From CAKMZU01 sp965248335 (GTDB lineage Bacteria; Pseudomonadota; Gammaproteobacteria; Pseudomonadales; DT-91), in the NCBI GenBank assembly GCA_965248335.1, contig CBDFIY010000003.1:1364001-1428000 (forward strand): 64,000 bases of DNA. The letters are read 5' to 3'. Below the pieces are notes generated by a model, which searched no databases, was not told where the DNA came from, and worked only from the letters and a program-made list of their open reading frames with translations. Both the position numbers and the translations under genes were made by a program. Numbering within the stretch: position 1 is the stretch's first letter; every line of letters starts with the position of its first letter. Shown here one piece after another: positions 17,655 through 25,869 of the stretch.

Positions 17655-17725
17655 GACTTGCGTCATTGGAACTTGGGTTCTAGCGCCCGTCATCATGTGA
17701 TTACAGATTAACTTTGGAGAAATAA

Positions 17726-18328
17726 ATGGCCGTTTTAGTTGGTAAGCAAGCCCCTGATTTTACTTGTGCAGCAGTATTGGGCGATGGTTCAATCGTAGAA
17801 GAGTTTAATCTTAAAAGAGCCTTAGATGGCAAATATGGATTAGTCTTTTTCTATCCTCTCGACTTCACCTTTGTTTGCCCTTCGGAGCTCATCGCAGCAG
17901 ACCATCGTATGGCAAAATTTAAAGAGCTAGGTGTGGAAGTCATTGGTGTATCTATCGATTCACATTTTACGCATAATGCTTGGCGAAATACCCCTGTTAA
18001 TGAAGGTGGAATTGGGCAAGTTTCTTATACGTTGGCTGCAGACATTAATCATGATATTTGTCGTGCCTACGATGTTGAATCTGCTGGAGGCGTTGCGTTT
18101 CGAGGTGCTTTTATCATCGATAAAGAAGGGATGATTCGTTCAGAAATGATTAATGATTTACCTTTAGGTCGTAACTTTGACGAGTTTGTACGCTTATTTG
18201 AAGCACTTCAGTTCCATGAGGAACATGGCGAAGTTTGTCCAGCGGGCTGGAACAAAGGCGATAAAGGTATGGTCGCATCTACCGAAGGTGTTGCCGCTTA
18301 TCTTACAGAAGAGTCGGATAGCCTTTAA
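17726..18328 (+). CDS. Typical 2-Cys peroxiredoxin (AhpC/Tsa family)
   Basis: It reduces hydrogen peroxide and organic hydroperoxides in the cytoplasm. The peroxidatic cysteine is Cys51 in DFTFVCPSE and the resolving cysteine Cys171 in GEVCPAGW, which together define the typical 2-Cys class. A GGIG motif (residues 94-97), linked in this family to overoxidation sensitivity, is present; the partner YF motif near the C-terminus is changed to YL. Length is 200 residues. No ahpF is adjacent, so the reductant is unknown; thioredoxin is likely. The gene lies between bfd-bfr and rnt as I recall from Pseudomonas, tying iron handling to peroxide defence. Confidence 0.93.
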   Translation: MAVLVGKQAPDFTCAAVLGDGSIVEEFNLKRALDGKYGLVFFYPLDFTFVCPSELIAADHRMAKFKELGVEVIGVSIDSHFTHNAWRNTPVNEGGIGQVSYTLAADINHDICRAYDVESAGGVAFRGAFIIDKEGMIRSEMINDLPLGRNFDEFVRLFEALQFHEEHGEVCPAGWNKGDKGMVASTEGVAAYLTEESDSL

Positions 18329-18353
18329 CTTCTCCATTTAGTTGTTCTATAAA

Positions 18354-18383
18354 GAAAAGCCCCGATAGGTAGGGGCTTTATTC
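18354..18383. terminator. Bidirectional terminator between peroxiredoxin and rnt
   Basis: AAAAGCCCC and GGGGCTTTA form a stem around an 8-base loop, with A-rich and T-rich flanks so it can work on both strands. It overlaps the last codons of rnt. Confidence 0.75.
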
Positions 18384-19058
18384 TTCCTGATTTTGTTGTT
18401 TTTCGAACAGCCGTTGCTGAGCATCAAGCGTTTTATTCCAGCCGCCTAATTCCTCCCATGAATTTACCATTCTAGTGAATAGCTCTGCAGTGATTGCCGC
18501 ATCGTAGGCTGCATGGTGTGCCTGAGAATTATCGTGTGGGATGCCTGCAATTTTACAGGATTGGGCGAGTACTGTGTGGCCATAAACAAAACCTGCAAGT
18601 GTGGCTGTATCCATTGTTGAGAAAGGATGGAAGGGGTTGCGTTTGACCTGCGTTCTTTCGACGGCTTCGGTTAGGAATTGGTAATCAAAATTGGCATTGT
18701 GAGCAACAATAATGGCACGTTTACAATGATGCCGTTTAATTTCAGCACGAACAATTCTGAAGATATCTTTTATTGCTTCCTCTTCGCTAATAGCGCAGCG
18801 TTTTGGGTCATTCGGGTCTATGCCTGTGAAATCTAGGGCGCTTTGTTCAAGATTGGCACCTTCAAAAGGCTCAATATCGAATGCGTAAGTTTCAGCAACG
18901 GCCATTCGGCCGCCATCATCCATGTCGAGCGTTGTAATAGCTATCTCAAGTATAGCGTCGGTTTTTGCATTAAAACCGCCCGTCTCAATATCGATAACAA
19001 TTGGCAGATAGCCACGAAATCGATGTGCGAAAAGTCCTTTTTCCTGAGTTTTAGGCAT
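18378..19058 (-). CDS. rnt: Ribonuclease T
   Basis: RNase T trims the 3' ends of tRNA and other stable RNAs as a dimeric DEDDh exonuclease. The motifs are VIDIETGGFNAKTDAILEI (DEDD I), HNANFDYQFL (II) and the HHAAYDA end motif (III with its histidine). I chose ATG 19058 because its leader (MPKTQEKGLFAHRFRGYLPI) matches the family in length and sequence. An earlier in-frame ATG at 19097 has a better ribosome site (GGTGAAG) and would overlap pyrC by 22 bases, so translational coupling with pyrC is possible. It is transcribed together with pyrC. Confidence 0.92.
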   Translation of the reverse strand: MPKTQEKGLFAHRFRGYLPIVIDIETGGFNAKTDAILEIAITTLDMDDGGRMAVAETYAFDIEPFEGANLEQSALDFTGIDPNDPKRCAISEEEAIKDIFRIVRAEIKRHHCKRAIIVAHNANFDYQFLTEAVERTQVKRNPFHPFSTMDTATLAGFVYGHTVLAQSCKIAGIPHDNSQAHHAAYDAAITAELFTRMVNSWEELGGWNKTLDAQQRLFEKQQNQEE

Positions 19059-19075
19059 GGGGTTAGCTTCGTTAT

Positions 19076-20113
19076 TTAGCCATTGGCTCGTTGCCATGTT
19101 ATTTCTTCACCTGCAAGCAGAGGGGTTAATGTTTCATGGCTATAGTTAAGCATTTTCGGCAACGTCCATGGTTTTTTTCTTAGTGTTATCGTACTTTTAT
19201 TTCTTGGTAGGCCGTAAAAGTCGGGCCCGTTAAATGAGGAAAATGCTTCAAGTTTATCTAAAGCGTTAGCTTTATCAAAGGCAGTGGCATACAACTCAAT
19301 GGCGGCGTAAGCGGTGTAGCACCCTGCACAACCGCAACTTGCTTCTTTTGCTGTACTGATATGTGGTGCGGAGTCTGTACCTAGGAAGAAACGGCTGCTG
19401 CCACTTGTCGCCGCTCTGATGAGCGCTTTCTGGTGTGTGTCCCGCTTGAGGATTGGCAGGCAGTAATAATGTGGCCTGATGCCGCCCGCGAGCATTTGAT
19501 TACGGTTAAAAAGTAAATGATGGGCGGTAATTGTCGCGGCGATAGGGTGCTGGCTGGTTTCAATAAAGTCGACAGCTTGCTCGGTGGTGATATGCTCAAG
19601 AACGATTTTTAGCTCGGGATAGTCATTCACTAATTTGCTGAGAGTTTTCTCAATAAATACCGCTTCTCGGTCAAAAATATCGATAGTTGGGTCGGTGGTT
19701 TCACCGTGAAGTAATAAGGGCATGCTAGCTTTTTGCATGGCTTTAAACACATTCTTTTTCTTAAATATATCGGTGACACCGGAGTCAGAGTTTGTGGTGG
19801 CACCCGCCGGATAAAGTTTCACAGCTTTGACAAAGCCGGACTTGGCAGCATCTACTATATCGTCTTCCGTTGTTTTGTCGGTGAGATAAAGTGTCATTAG
19901 TGGATTAAACGCTACCCCTGCAGGTGTGTTTTGTATGATACGTTTCCGGTAAGCATAAGCCTGCTCAGTGTTGATGATGGGAGGTACGAGGTTGGGCATA
20001 ATGATGGCACGTTTAAATTGCCGGCTTGCATCTTGAACTGTTCGGCTAAGAAACGCATTGTCACGTAAGTGGATATGCCAATCATCGGGCTGGGTAAGGG
20101 TAATGGTTTGCAT
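19076..20113 (-). CDS. pyrC: Dihydroorotase, class II (PyrC)
   Basis: PyrC closes carbamoyl-aspartate to dihydroorotate in pyrimidine synthesis. The binuclear zinc site is visible as DDWHIHLRD, the carboxylated lysine region AVKLYPAGATTNS, HGETTDPTIDIFDREA, EHITTEQA and HHLLFNRNQM, plus GTDSAPH near the end. Length (345) equals the class II enzyme. The gene is divergent from argG through a 184-base region and followed by rnt. Confidence 0.95.
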   Translation of the reverse strand: MQTITLTQPDDWHIHLRDNAFLSRTVQDASRQFKRAIIMPNLVPPIINTEQAYAYRKRIIQNTPAGVAFNPLMTLYLTDKTTEDDIVDAAKSGFVKAVKLYPAGATTNSDSGVTDIFKKKNVFKAMQKASMPLLLHGETTDPTIDIFDREAVFIEKTLSKLVNDYPELKIVLEHITTEQAVDFIETSQHPIAATITAHHLLFNRNQMLAGGIRPHYYCLPILKRDTHQKALIRAATSGSSRFFLGTDSAPHISTAKEASCGCAGCYTAYAAIELYATAFDKANALDKLEAFSSFNGPDFYGLPRNKSTITLRKKPWTLPKMLNYSHETLTPLLAGEEITWQRANG

Positions 20114-20297
20114 GAAAGGGGCTTATGGTTAATCAATTCGCTAAGTTTAATCAAAAGTGTCGCAGCAATAAAGCATTCTTGCTGCGAAAGCTTTTTTAAA
20201 GAGGTTGCTAAAGCCACTCGGCAGGCGGTAAAATCCGCGCTCTATCTCTCCTTAACCCTTTAACAGACTAGCGGCAGTGTCCGCTGGAGATGCATGT

Positions 20298-21515
20298 ATG
20301 TCAAAAATAAATAAAGTGGTTTTAGCCTACTCTGGAGGCTTGGATACTTCCGTCATTGTTAAGTGGCTTCAAGAAGAATATCAGTGTGAGGTCGTGACAT
20401 TTACTGCAGACCTCGGACAAGGAGAAGAAGTAGAGCCTGCCCGGGCGAAGGCCGAGGCTTTGGGTATAAAGGAAATCTATATTGATGATTTGCGTGAAGA
20501 GTTTGCGAGAGATTTTGTTTTTCCGATGTTTCGTGCAAATACAATTTATGAGGGCGAATACTTATTAGGAACGTCGATTGCGAGACCTTTGATTGCTAAA
20601 CGATTGATTGAAATTGCTAATGAAACGGGTGCAGATGCTATTTCTCATGGTGCGACGGGTAAGGGGAATGACCAAGTTCGCTTTGAATTGGGTGCTTATG
20701 CGTTAAAACCTGGCGTTCATGTTATTGCGCCTTGGCGGGAGTGGGATCTCACTTCACGAGAATCTCTTATGGCGTATTGTGAAAAACATGGTATTAAGGT
20801 TGAAACCAAGCCGGGGAAGAAATCACCTTATTCGATGGATGCAAATTTACTGCATATTTCATATGAGGGTGATTTGCTTGAAAACCCTTGGTCTGAGCCG
20901 GAAGAAGATATGTGGTTGTGGACAAATTCTCCTGAGCAGGCACCAGATACACCCGTTTATGTAACGCTTGGATTTAAGCATGGTGATGTTGTGTCGATCG
21001 ACGGGCAACCTAAAACGCCAGCAACGGTTATGGAAGATCTCAATAAACTCGCTGGCGAACATGGCATTGGACGCGTTGATATTGTTGAAAACCGTTATGT
21101 TGGCATGAAGGCGCGTGGTTGCTATGAGACGCCCGCAGGCACTGTATTGCTTAAAGCACATCGTGCGATCGAATCCATTACGTTGGATCGTGAAGCCATG
21201 CATTTGAAAGATGAGCTGATGCCGAAGTATGCAAAATTAATTTATAACGGTTATTGGTGGTCAGCTGAGCGAGAGATGCTGCAAGCGGCTATCGATCAAA
21301 CGCAGCAAGTGGTTAATGGTGATGTCAGGCTGAAGTTGTATAAAGGCAATGTCATGGTTGTTGGTAGGCGCTCTGATGATAGTTTATTTGATGAGAGTAT
21401 CGCTACCTTTGAAGACGATGCAGGCTCTTACGATCAAAAAGATGCAGCAGGTTTTATTAAACTTAATGCGTTGAGGATGCGAATTGCCGCAAGCAAAGGA
21501 AGGAAGTTCACTTAA
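20298..21515 (+). CDS. argG: Argininosuccinate synthase
   Basis: ArgG joins citrulline and aspartate with ATP to form argininosuccinate in arginine synthesis. The P-loop-like AYSGGLDTSVIVKWL opens the protein, followed by FTADLGQGEE, the substrate segments HGATGKGNDQVRFE and PYSMDANLLHISYEG. ATG 20298 with TGGAGA upstream gives 405 residues, the size of the Pseudomonas-type enzyme; a GTG at 20277 is in frame but less likely. No ArgR box was recognised with confidence upstream. A terminator hairpin follows. Confidence 0.95.
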   Translation: MSKINKVVLAYSGGLDTSVIVKWLQEEYQCEVVTFTADLGQGEEVEPARAKAEALGIKEIYIDDLREEFARDFVFPMFRANTIYEGEYLLGTSIARPLIAKRLIEIANETGADAISHGATGKGNDQVRFELGAYALKPGVHVIAPWREWDLTSRESLMAYCEKHGIKVETKPGKKSPYSMDANLLHISYEGDLLENPWSEPEEDMWLWTNSPEQAPDTPVYVTLGFKHGDVVSIDGQPKTPATVMEDLNKLAGEHGIGRVDIVENRYVGMKARGCYETPAGTVLLKAHRAIESITLDREAMHLKDELMPKYAKLIYNGYWWSAEREMLQAAIDQTQQVVNGDVRLKLYKGNVMVVGRRSDDSLFDESIATFEDDAGSYDQKDAAGFIKLNALRMRIAASKGRKFT

Positions 21516-21527
21516 CCGCTTGAAGAA

Positions 21528-21546
21528 AAGCCGAATTAATCGGCTT
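21528..21546 (+). terminator. Hairpin terminator after argG
   Basis: AAGCCGA and TCGGCTT pair around ATTAA, 12 bases after the argG stop. The T-tract is short (TTCGTT), so efficiency is uncertain. Confidence 0.6.
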
Positions 21547-21547
21547 C

Positions 21548-21575
21548 GTTGATGGATTATTGATAATCCATCAAC
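21548..21575. repeat. Perfect 12-bp inverted repeat with 4-base loop
   Basis: GTTGATGGATTA and TAATCCATCAAC pair perfectly around TTGA. It lies directly after the argG terminator hairpin and has no T-run. It may stabilise the argG transcript 3' end or act on the opposite strand below the acyl-CoA ligase gene. Confidence 0.6.
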
Positions 21576-21687
21576 ACCAAGAGAGGTCGAGGGGTTTTAG
21601 CACAACATGCGTGCTGGTAGGCTTATAAGTAAAATTATCCTCTTTATAAAAAGCGCTTACTTAGTGTTTTTTTATATCTTCGCTACG

Positions 21688-23382
21688 TTAAACCGCATAT
21701 TTAGCTTTAAGCTGATTCTTCAGTATTTTTTGTGTTGCATTTTTAGGCAGGGGTGTATCGGATAAATACACGACACTTGGCACTTTAAATTTCGCTAACT
21801 TCTCACTGATGTGTGCTTGTATTTGATCTTTAGTCAGTGAGTTGATGTCTGCGATATAAACAGCCAGTGCAACCTCTTCACCGAGAGTGTCGTGCGGTAT
21901 ACCAAAAACGGCTGCTTCTAAAATCGTAGAGTGTGTTAATGCGGCGGATTCAACTTCAACGGAGTAGATGTTCTCCCCGCCCCGTATGATCATATCTTTA
22001 ATACGATCAGTGATAAATATACGCCCCTCTTCATCCATGTAGCCTACATCGCCTGATTTTAGCCAGCCGTCAATGAGTGTTTCTGCGGTTGCGTCAGGGT
22101 TGTTGTGATAGCCCGCCATAATAGTTGGTGATTTAAGGTAAATCTCGCCTACCTCACCCGCTTTAACGATATGACCTTCGCTATTCAAAATTTTAGTGTC
22201 GATTAAAGGGGAGCTTAACCCTGAGCTTAAGGGATGTTGCGCAAAAATTGCGCCGGATGCACTAAAGCCACAAGCATTGCTTTCTGTCATGCCGTAGCCT
22301 GTGCCCGGGAAGCTATCTGGCAATTGCCTATAGATGGTTTCTGTTAATCGTGCGGGTGCGGCAGCGCCACCAACCCCAATGCCAAACAAACTGCTGGTAT
22401 CGTAATTATCCCACTCTGGTGCTTCGAGGAGCTCAAGCAACATGGTCGGTGCTGCACTAATCATTGTAATGCGTTCATCTTGAATATCTTTTAGGGCCTT
22501 GTTGCGATCCCATTTTGGCATCATGACAATAGGGCGGCCTGCACGTAATGATAGTAAAAATACGCTGTAACAACCGGCCACATGGAACAAAGGAATGCCC
22601 AGTAATACTTTGGGCGGGAATCCGCGTTCAAGCATTTTTCCTATTGGCTCAGGGTCTGTCATAGCCGCTGCGATGGCGAGCATTTCGAAATTAAAGATAC
22701 TTTGACAGACATTGCGATGGTTGGATACAGCACCTTTAGGGAATCCTGTTGTACCGGATGTGTACATGATAATAGTGGGGCTTTCTGGGTCAGTAGTCGT
22801 GGGTTGATCGAACGTTTGTTGTGCCGGCTGTGCGAGCAGAGATTCAAATGTATGCGCATGATTTGGTACACGGTCTATTTTTGCGACCACGGCGCCTATG
22901 TTAGCGGTAGATAGATCGTCACTGATGAGCTCAAAGCGCTCAGCGTCACAAAAAACTAGTTTGCTGTCAGCATTTGTAATTGCGTGCATGAGCTCTTCGC
23001 GTTTTCCCCAGCTGTTGATTGGGACAACTATTGCGCCAGCAAGACTAATAGCGGCAAAGCTGATCATCCATTCTGGGTAGTTACGCATAGCGATGGCGAC
23101 TGTATCACCGGCTTGTAATTGATGATGATTGATGAGGGAAGATGCTACGCGATCGACACGACTAAAAAAATCATCGAAAGTAATACGCTCGTCGCCATAA
23201 ACGATAAATTCGTTACTGCCGTGCTTTCTCCCTTCGTTAATTAAATCTGCGAGTGAGGAGGGCGCATTCGTATAAGCGCGATAGCCTTGCTCGTTGATTA
23301 TGCGTTCTTGAATTTCCCACGGTGAACCTTTACCGGTAAGTTGGCTGACGCTTTCTTGATATTTTTGGGTGGTAGTAGTCAT
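21688..23382 (-). CDS. Acyl-CoA synthetase / AMP-dependent ligase
   Basis: The protein activates a carboxylic acid, probably a fatty acid, through an acyl-adenylate to the CoA ester. ANL-family motifs are present: the P-loop-like YTSGTTGFPKGA, the adenylate motif GYGMTESN, the hinge region SGDVGYMDEEGRIFITDRIKDMIIRGGENI split by its usual Asp, and the C-terminal catalytic lysine in ATQKILKN (usually TGKILKR). Length 564 is typical of FadD/FadK-like enzymes. Chain length and physiological substrate cannot be read from sequence. It stands alone, with a response regulator gene upstream on the same strand. Confidence 0.85.
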   Translation of the reverse strand: MTTTTQKYQESVSQLTGKGSPWEIQERIINEQGYRAYTNAPSSLADLINEGRKHGSNEFIVYGDERITFDDFFSRVDRVASSLINHHQLQAGDTVAIAMRNYPEWMISFAAISLAGAIVVPINSWGKREELMHAITNADSKLVFCDAERFELISDDLSTANIGAVVAKIDRVPNHAHTFESLLAQPAQQTFDQPTTTDPESPTIIMYTSGTTGFPKGAVSNHRNVCQSIFNFEMLAIAAAMTDPEPIGKMLERGFPPKVLLGIPLFHVAGCYSVFLLSLRAGRPIVMMPKWDRNKALKDIQDERITMISAAPTMLLELLEAPEWDNYDTSSLFGIGVGGAAAPARLTETIYRQLPDSFPGTGYGMTESNACGFSASGAIFAQHPLSSGLSSPLIDTKILNSEGHIVKAGEVGEIYLKSPTIMAGYHNNPDATAETLIDGWLKSGDVGYMDEEGRIFITDRIKDMIIRGGENIYSVEVESAALTHSTILEAAVFGIPHDTLGEEVALAVYIADINSLTKDQIQAHISEKLAKFKVPSVVYLSDTPLPKNATQKILKNQLKAKYAV

Positions 23383-23430
23383 GAGTATTTGTCGTTGTTT
23401 AAGCGTTTGTGTGTAAAAAGTGTAAAAATT

Positions 23431-24429
23431 TTAGTTGATTATGGTGCTATTTAATTCGAATCGATGATAGCTGATTTTTTCATTTTCTTTTGCGTGTTGA
23501 ATCAAGTCTCTTGCTTTTTGTAGCATTTCTTGCGCTTTGGGTAGGTAGTCATAGTCAGCTGCGACGACAGCAATTGTTAAATCAACCGATTGAAATCCCA
23601 TGGATGTTTTAAATTCACGGTTCTCAATGTTTTTATATAGGCGTTTGAATGCTTGTGGCTGACAGTGATCGAGGTCAGGCTGTTGTGTGATGATGGCAAA
23701 TTCAAAAGGCGATAAGCGTGCGAGGTCATCAAGTGGCCGAATGGAGGATTTTAATCGTTTGCTGATGCCGAGCAAAATTTCCTGCACTATGATAGCGGGC
23801 AGATGGTTAAGTGCATTGTTATGAGGGTTTATGCGAATAAGAACAACACAGCTTGCACCGCCACGCGCTTTGGTATGCTTCAAATGATCGCGGAGTTTTT
23901 GTAGGGCGAAATTATGATTGCCGAGACCTGTGGGTGTATCTATAACGCAGGTGCTTTTTAAATTTTCATTCTGGTTTTTAAGTAGTGAGTTAGCCTTTAT
24001 TAGGGCGTTGTGTTTTCTTGTTTGACGATGCTGGTTCCTCACAATACGTCCGGCAGAAAATATGCGCGGTAAAAGTTGTTGTTGCATTGCTGACTTGTTA
24101 ATAAAGTCATCTACGCCTTCGTTAAAAGCATTTTGTAAGTCAGTTTTTCCATCTTTCGCCGTTAGCATGATGATATAGGTGTAGTGGTCTGTTTCAGCAT
24201 CGATCTTACGGATAAGGTGGGTTAAATCTAGGCCGTCTGGGCCTGGCATCAGCCAGTCAGCAATAATAATTGCAATTGAATTTTTTTTGATAATTCCTAG
24301 TGCGTCTTTGGCGTTTGATGCGTGTTTGATATTTTTATATCCGCCTGATTCCAGGCATTTGATGATAACAGTCATACTAAATTTTGCGTCATCAACAATC
24401 AAAATCGGCATATCCGAATTTGCCGTCAT
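23431..24429 (-). CDS. Response regulator with degenerate GGDEF domain
   Basis: An N-terminal receiver domain (about 8-125) carries the acidic pair in IVDD, the phospho-acceptor Asp58 in IIADWLMPGPDG, the threonine in MLTAKD and a lysine in INKS. After a helical linker (about 130-165) comes a GGDEF-like fold (about 165-325), but the signature reads LSPFEF where GGDEF is expected, so diguanylate cyclase activity is not expected. It may bind c-di-GMP or serve as an interaction module; that is inference. No partner histidine kinase is adjacent. Confidence 0.82.
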   Translation of the reverse strand: MTANSDMPILIVDDAKFSMTVIIKCLESGGYKNIKHASNAKDALGIIKKNSIAIIIADWLMPGPDGLDLTHLIRKIDAETDHYTYIIMLTAKDGKTDLQNAFNEGVDDFINKSAMQQQLLPRIFSAGRIVRNQHRQTRKHNALIKANSLLKNQNENLKSTCVIDTPTGLGNHNFALQKLRDHLKHTKARGGASCVVLIRINPHNNALNHLPAIIVQEILLGISKRLKSSIRPLDDLARLSPFEFAIITQQPDLDHCQPQAFKRLYKNIENREFKTSMGFQSVDLTIAVVAADYDYLPKAQEMLQKARDLIQHAKENEKISYHRFELNSTIIN

Positions 24430-24498
24430 AGGAAATCTTTCCGTTTTTATTTTTTACCAATCGTAGCAGCAAAGTTACTCGCCCACAAATACGGGCGT

Positions 24499-25293
24499 TT
24501 AAAAAAGTAATAAAGATGAGGTGAGAATGTTATAGGGTTTAAAGGGGGTTGAAAAATGGGGTGTAGGATCCGGCTTAGTATAAAACAGGGTGCACTCAAA
24601 GGTGGAGGGCATTTTTTTTATTATTGTACACAGAGATAGTGTGCGTCTAGCTATAGCCTCACCTGAATCAATCCAGTGAATGGGTTGCCCCCACCTTTCC
24701 TTGAGCTTCTCTTTGAGTGCAGGGAAGTGAGTGCAGCCTAAAATGATGGTATCGATTTCAGATGCGAGATGATGTGTTTTTATATCGGTGATCAGGTTGT
24801 CTAAAGCGGTGAAGTCGAGACTGAGTTGACGTAAATAGTTTTCGGATAATTTGACAAGAGGTTGTGCATTAAACCGTATTAGCGTGCAATCTTGCCCGTG
24901 ATTTTTATGCAGTTGATCTATATAGCCTCGGGATATGGTTGCCTGTGTTGCTAAAAGCCCAATGGTTTTGGTTTGGCTGATTTTCGCTGCAGGTTTTATG
25001 GCGGGTACAACGCCAATAACGGCGATGGATGATTGCTTGCGGATGTCTTCTAAAAAAAGCGTGCTTGCCGTGTTGCACGCTAAAATGATCAGGTCTGGCT
25101 GAACTTGTGAAAGAAGCTTTGCAAAAAGTTTTTTGCCGCGAGACTTCAACCAATCATCGGATTTTTCTCCATAAGGGAATGCGTCGTTATCAATGAGGTA
25201 ACTAAAGCGGGCGTGCGGCATTTTTAATCGAATTTCGTGTAGGACTGAAATGCCGCCTAACCCAGAATCAAAAATTAAAATATGCGGCGACAC
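24499..25293 (-). CDS. murI: Glutamate racemase
   Basis: MurI makes D-glutamate for peptidoglycan from L-glutamate without a cofactor. The opening IFDSGLGGISVL, the first catalytic cysteine in ILACNTAST, the second in ILGCTHFPAL and the PYGEKS motif are all present. The start is GTG 25293. The C-terminal tail after residue 235 (FYTKPDPTPHF onward) is serine- and proline-rich and less family-like. Length 264 is normal. Confidence 0.92.
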   Translation of the reverse strand: MSPHILIFDSGLGGISVLHEIRLKMPHARFSYLIDNDAFPYGEKSDDWLKSRGKKLFAKLLSQVQPDLIILACNTASTLFLEDIRKQSSIAVIGVVPAIKPAAKISQTKTIGLLATQATISRGYIDQLHKNHGQDCTLIRFNAQPLVKLSENYLRQLSLDFTALDNLITDIKTHHLASEIDTIILGCTHFPALKEKLKERWGQPIHWIDSGEAIARRTLSLCTIIKKMPSTFECTLFYTKPDPTPHFSTPFKPYNILTSSLLLF

Positions 25294-25413
25294 TGTGAAA
25301 ATGCTCTTTTACTTGGTTAAGGAAAATAGATGATTTTGTCATGCATTATTATGCTGTTTTAAACCGCATAAATGCCTATAATACCACAAAATTAACCTGT
25401 AACGAGGAATACT

Positions 25414-25773
25414 ATGTTGTCTCGATTTATGCTTCTAGGTCTTTTCGCCCCCTTAGCCAATGCACAAGCAGCGCAGCCTGTAGGTGGCCAGTTTATGCAA
25501 ATTGGTATGATCGTTGTCCTGTTTGCCGTTTTCTATTTTCTCATTATTCGCCCGCAGCGTAAGCGACAGAAAGAAACGCAAAGCATGCTTAGTGCACTTT
25601 CTGTTGGTGATGAGGTAACAACAAATGGCGGCCTGTTGGGGAAAGTAAGAAAAATTAATGATGGCTACGTTGTTCTCAAAGTAGGTGAGGGTGTTGAGTT
25701 GAAATTCCAAAAAAATGCTATTATGGCTGTGCTACCTAAGGGCACACTAAAAGAAGTTGAGAAAGAAAGTTAA
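25414..25773 (+). CDS. yajC: Preprotein translocase accessory subunit YajC
   Basis: YajC is a small membrane protein associated with SecDF-SecYEG and with AcrB. It has a short periplasmic N-terminus, one transmembrane helix (about 27-47, IGMIVVLFAVFYFLIIRPQ) ending in the conserved IRPQRKRQKE, and the cytoplasmic LSVGDEVTTNGGLLGKV domain. GAGGA precedes ATG 25414. In most relatives it sits with tgt, secD and secF; here none of them is next to it. Confidence 0.92.
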   Translation: MLSRFMLLGLFAPLANAQAAQPVGGQFMQIGMIVVLFAVFYFLIIRPQRKRQKETQSMLSALSVGDEVTTNGGLLGKVRKINDGYVVLKVGEGVELKFQKNAIMAVLPKGTLKEVEKES

Positions 25774-25869
25774 TACACGTCTTTTCTAAAATTAAGGGGG
25801 TTATGCCTTTAGCTCCCTTGCACTGTTGTAAATTTCTTTAGTTTTTTTATTTTTATCGGTACTCCCTTG

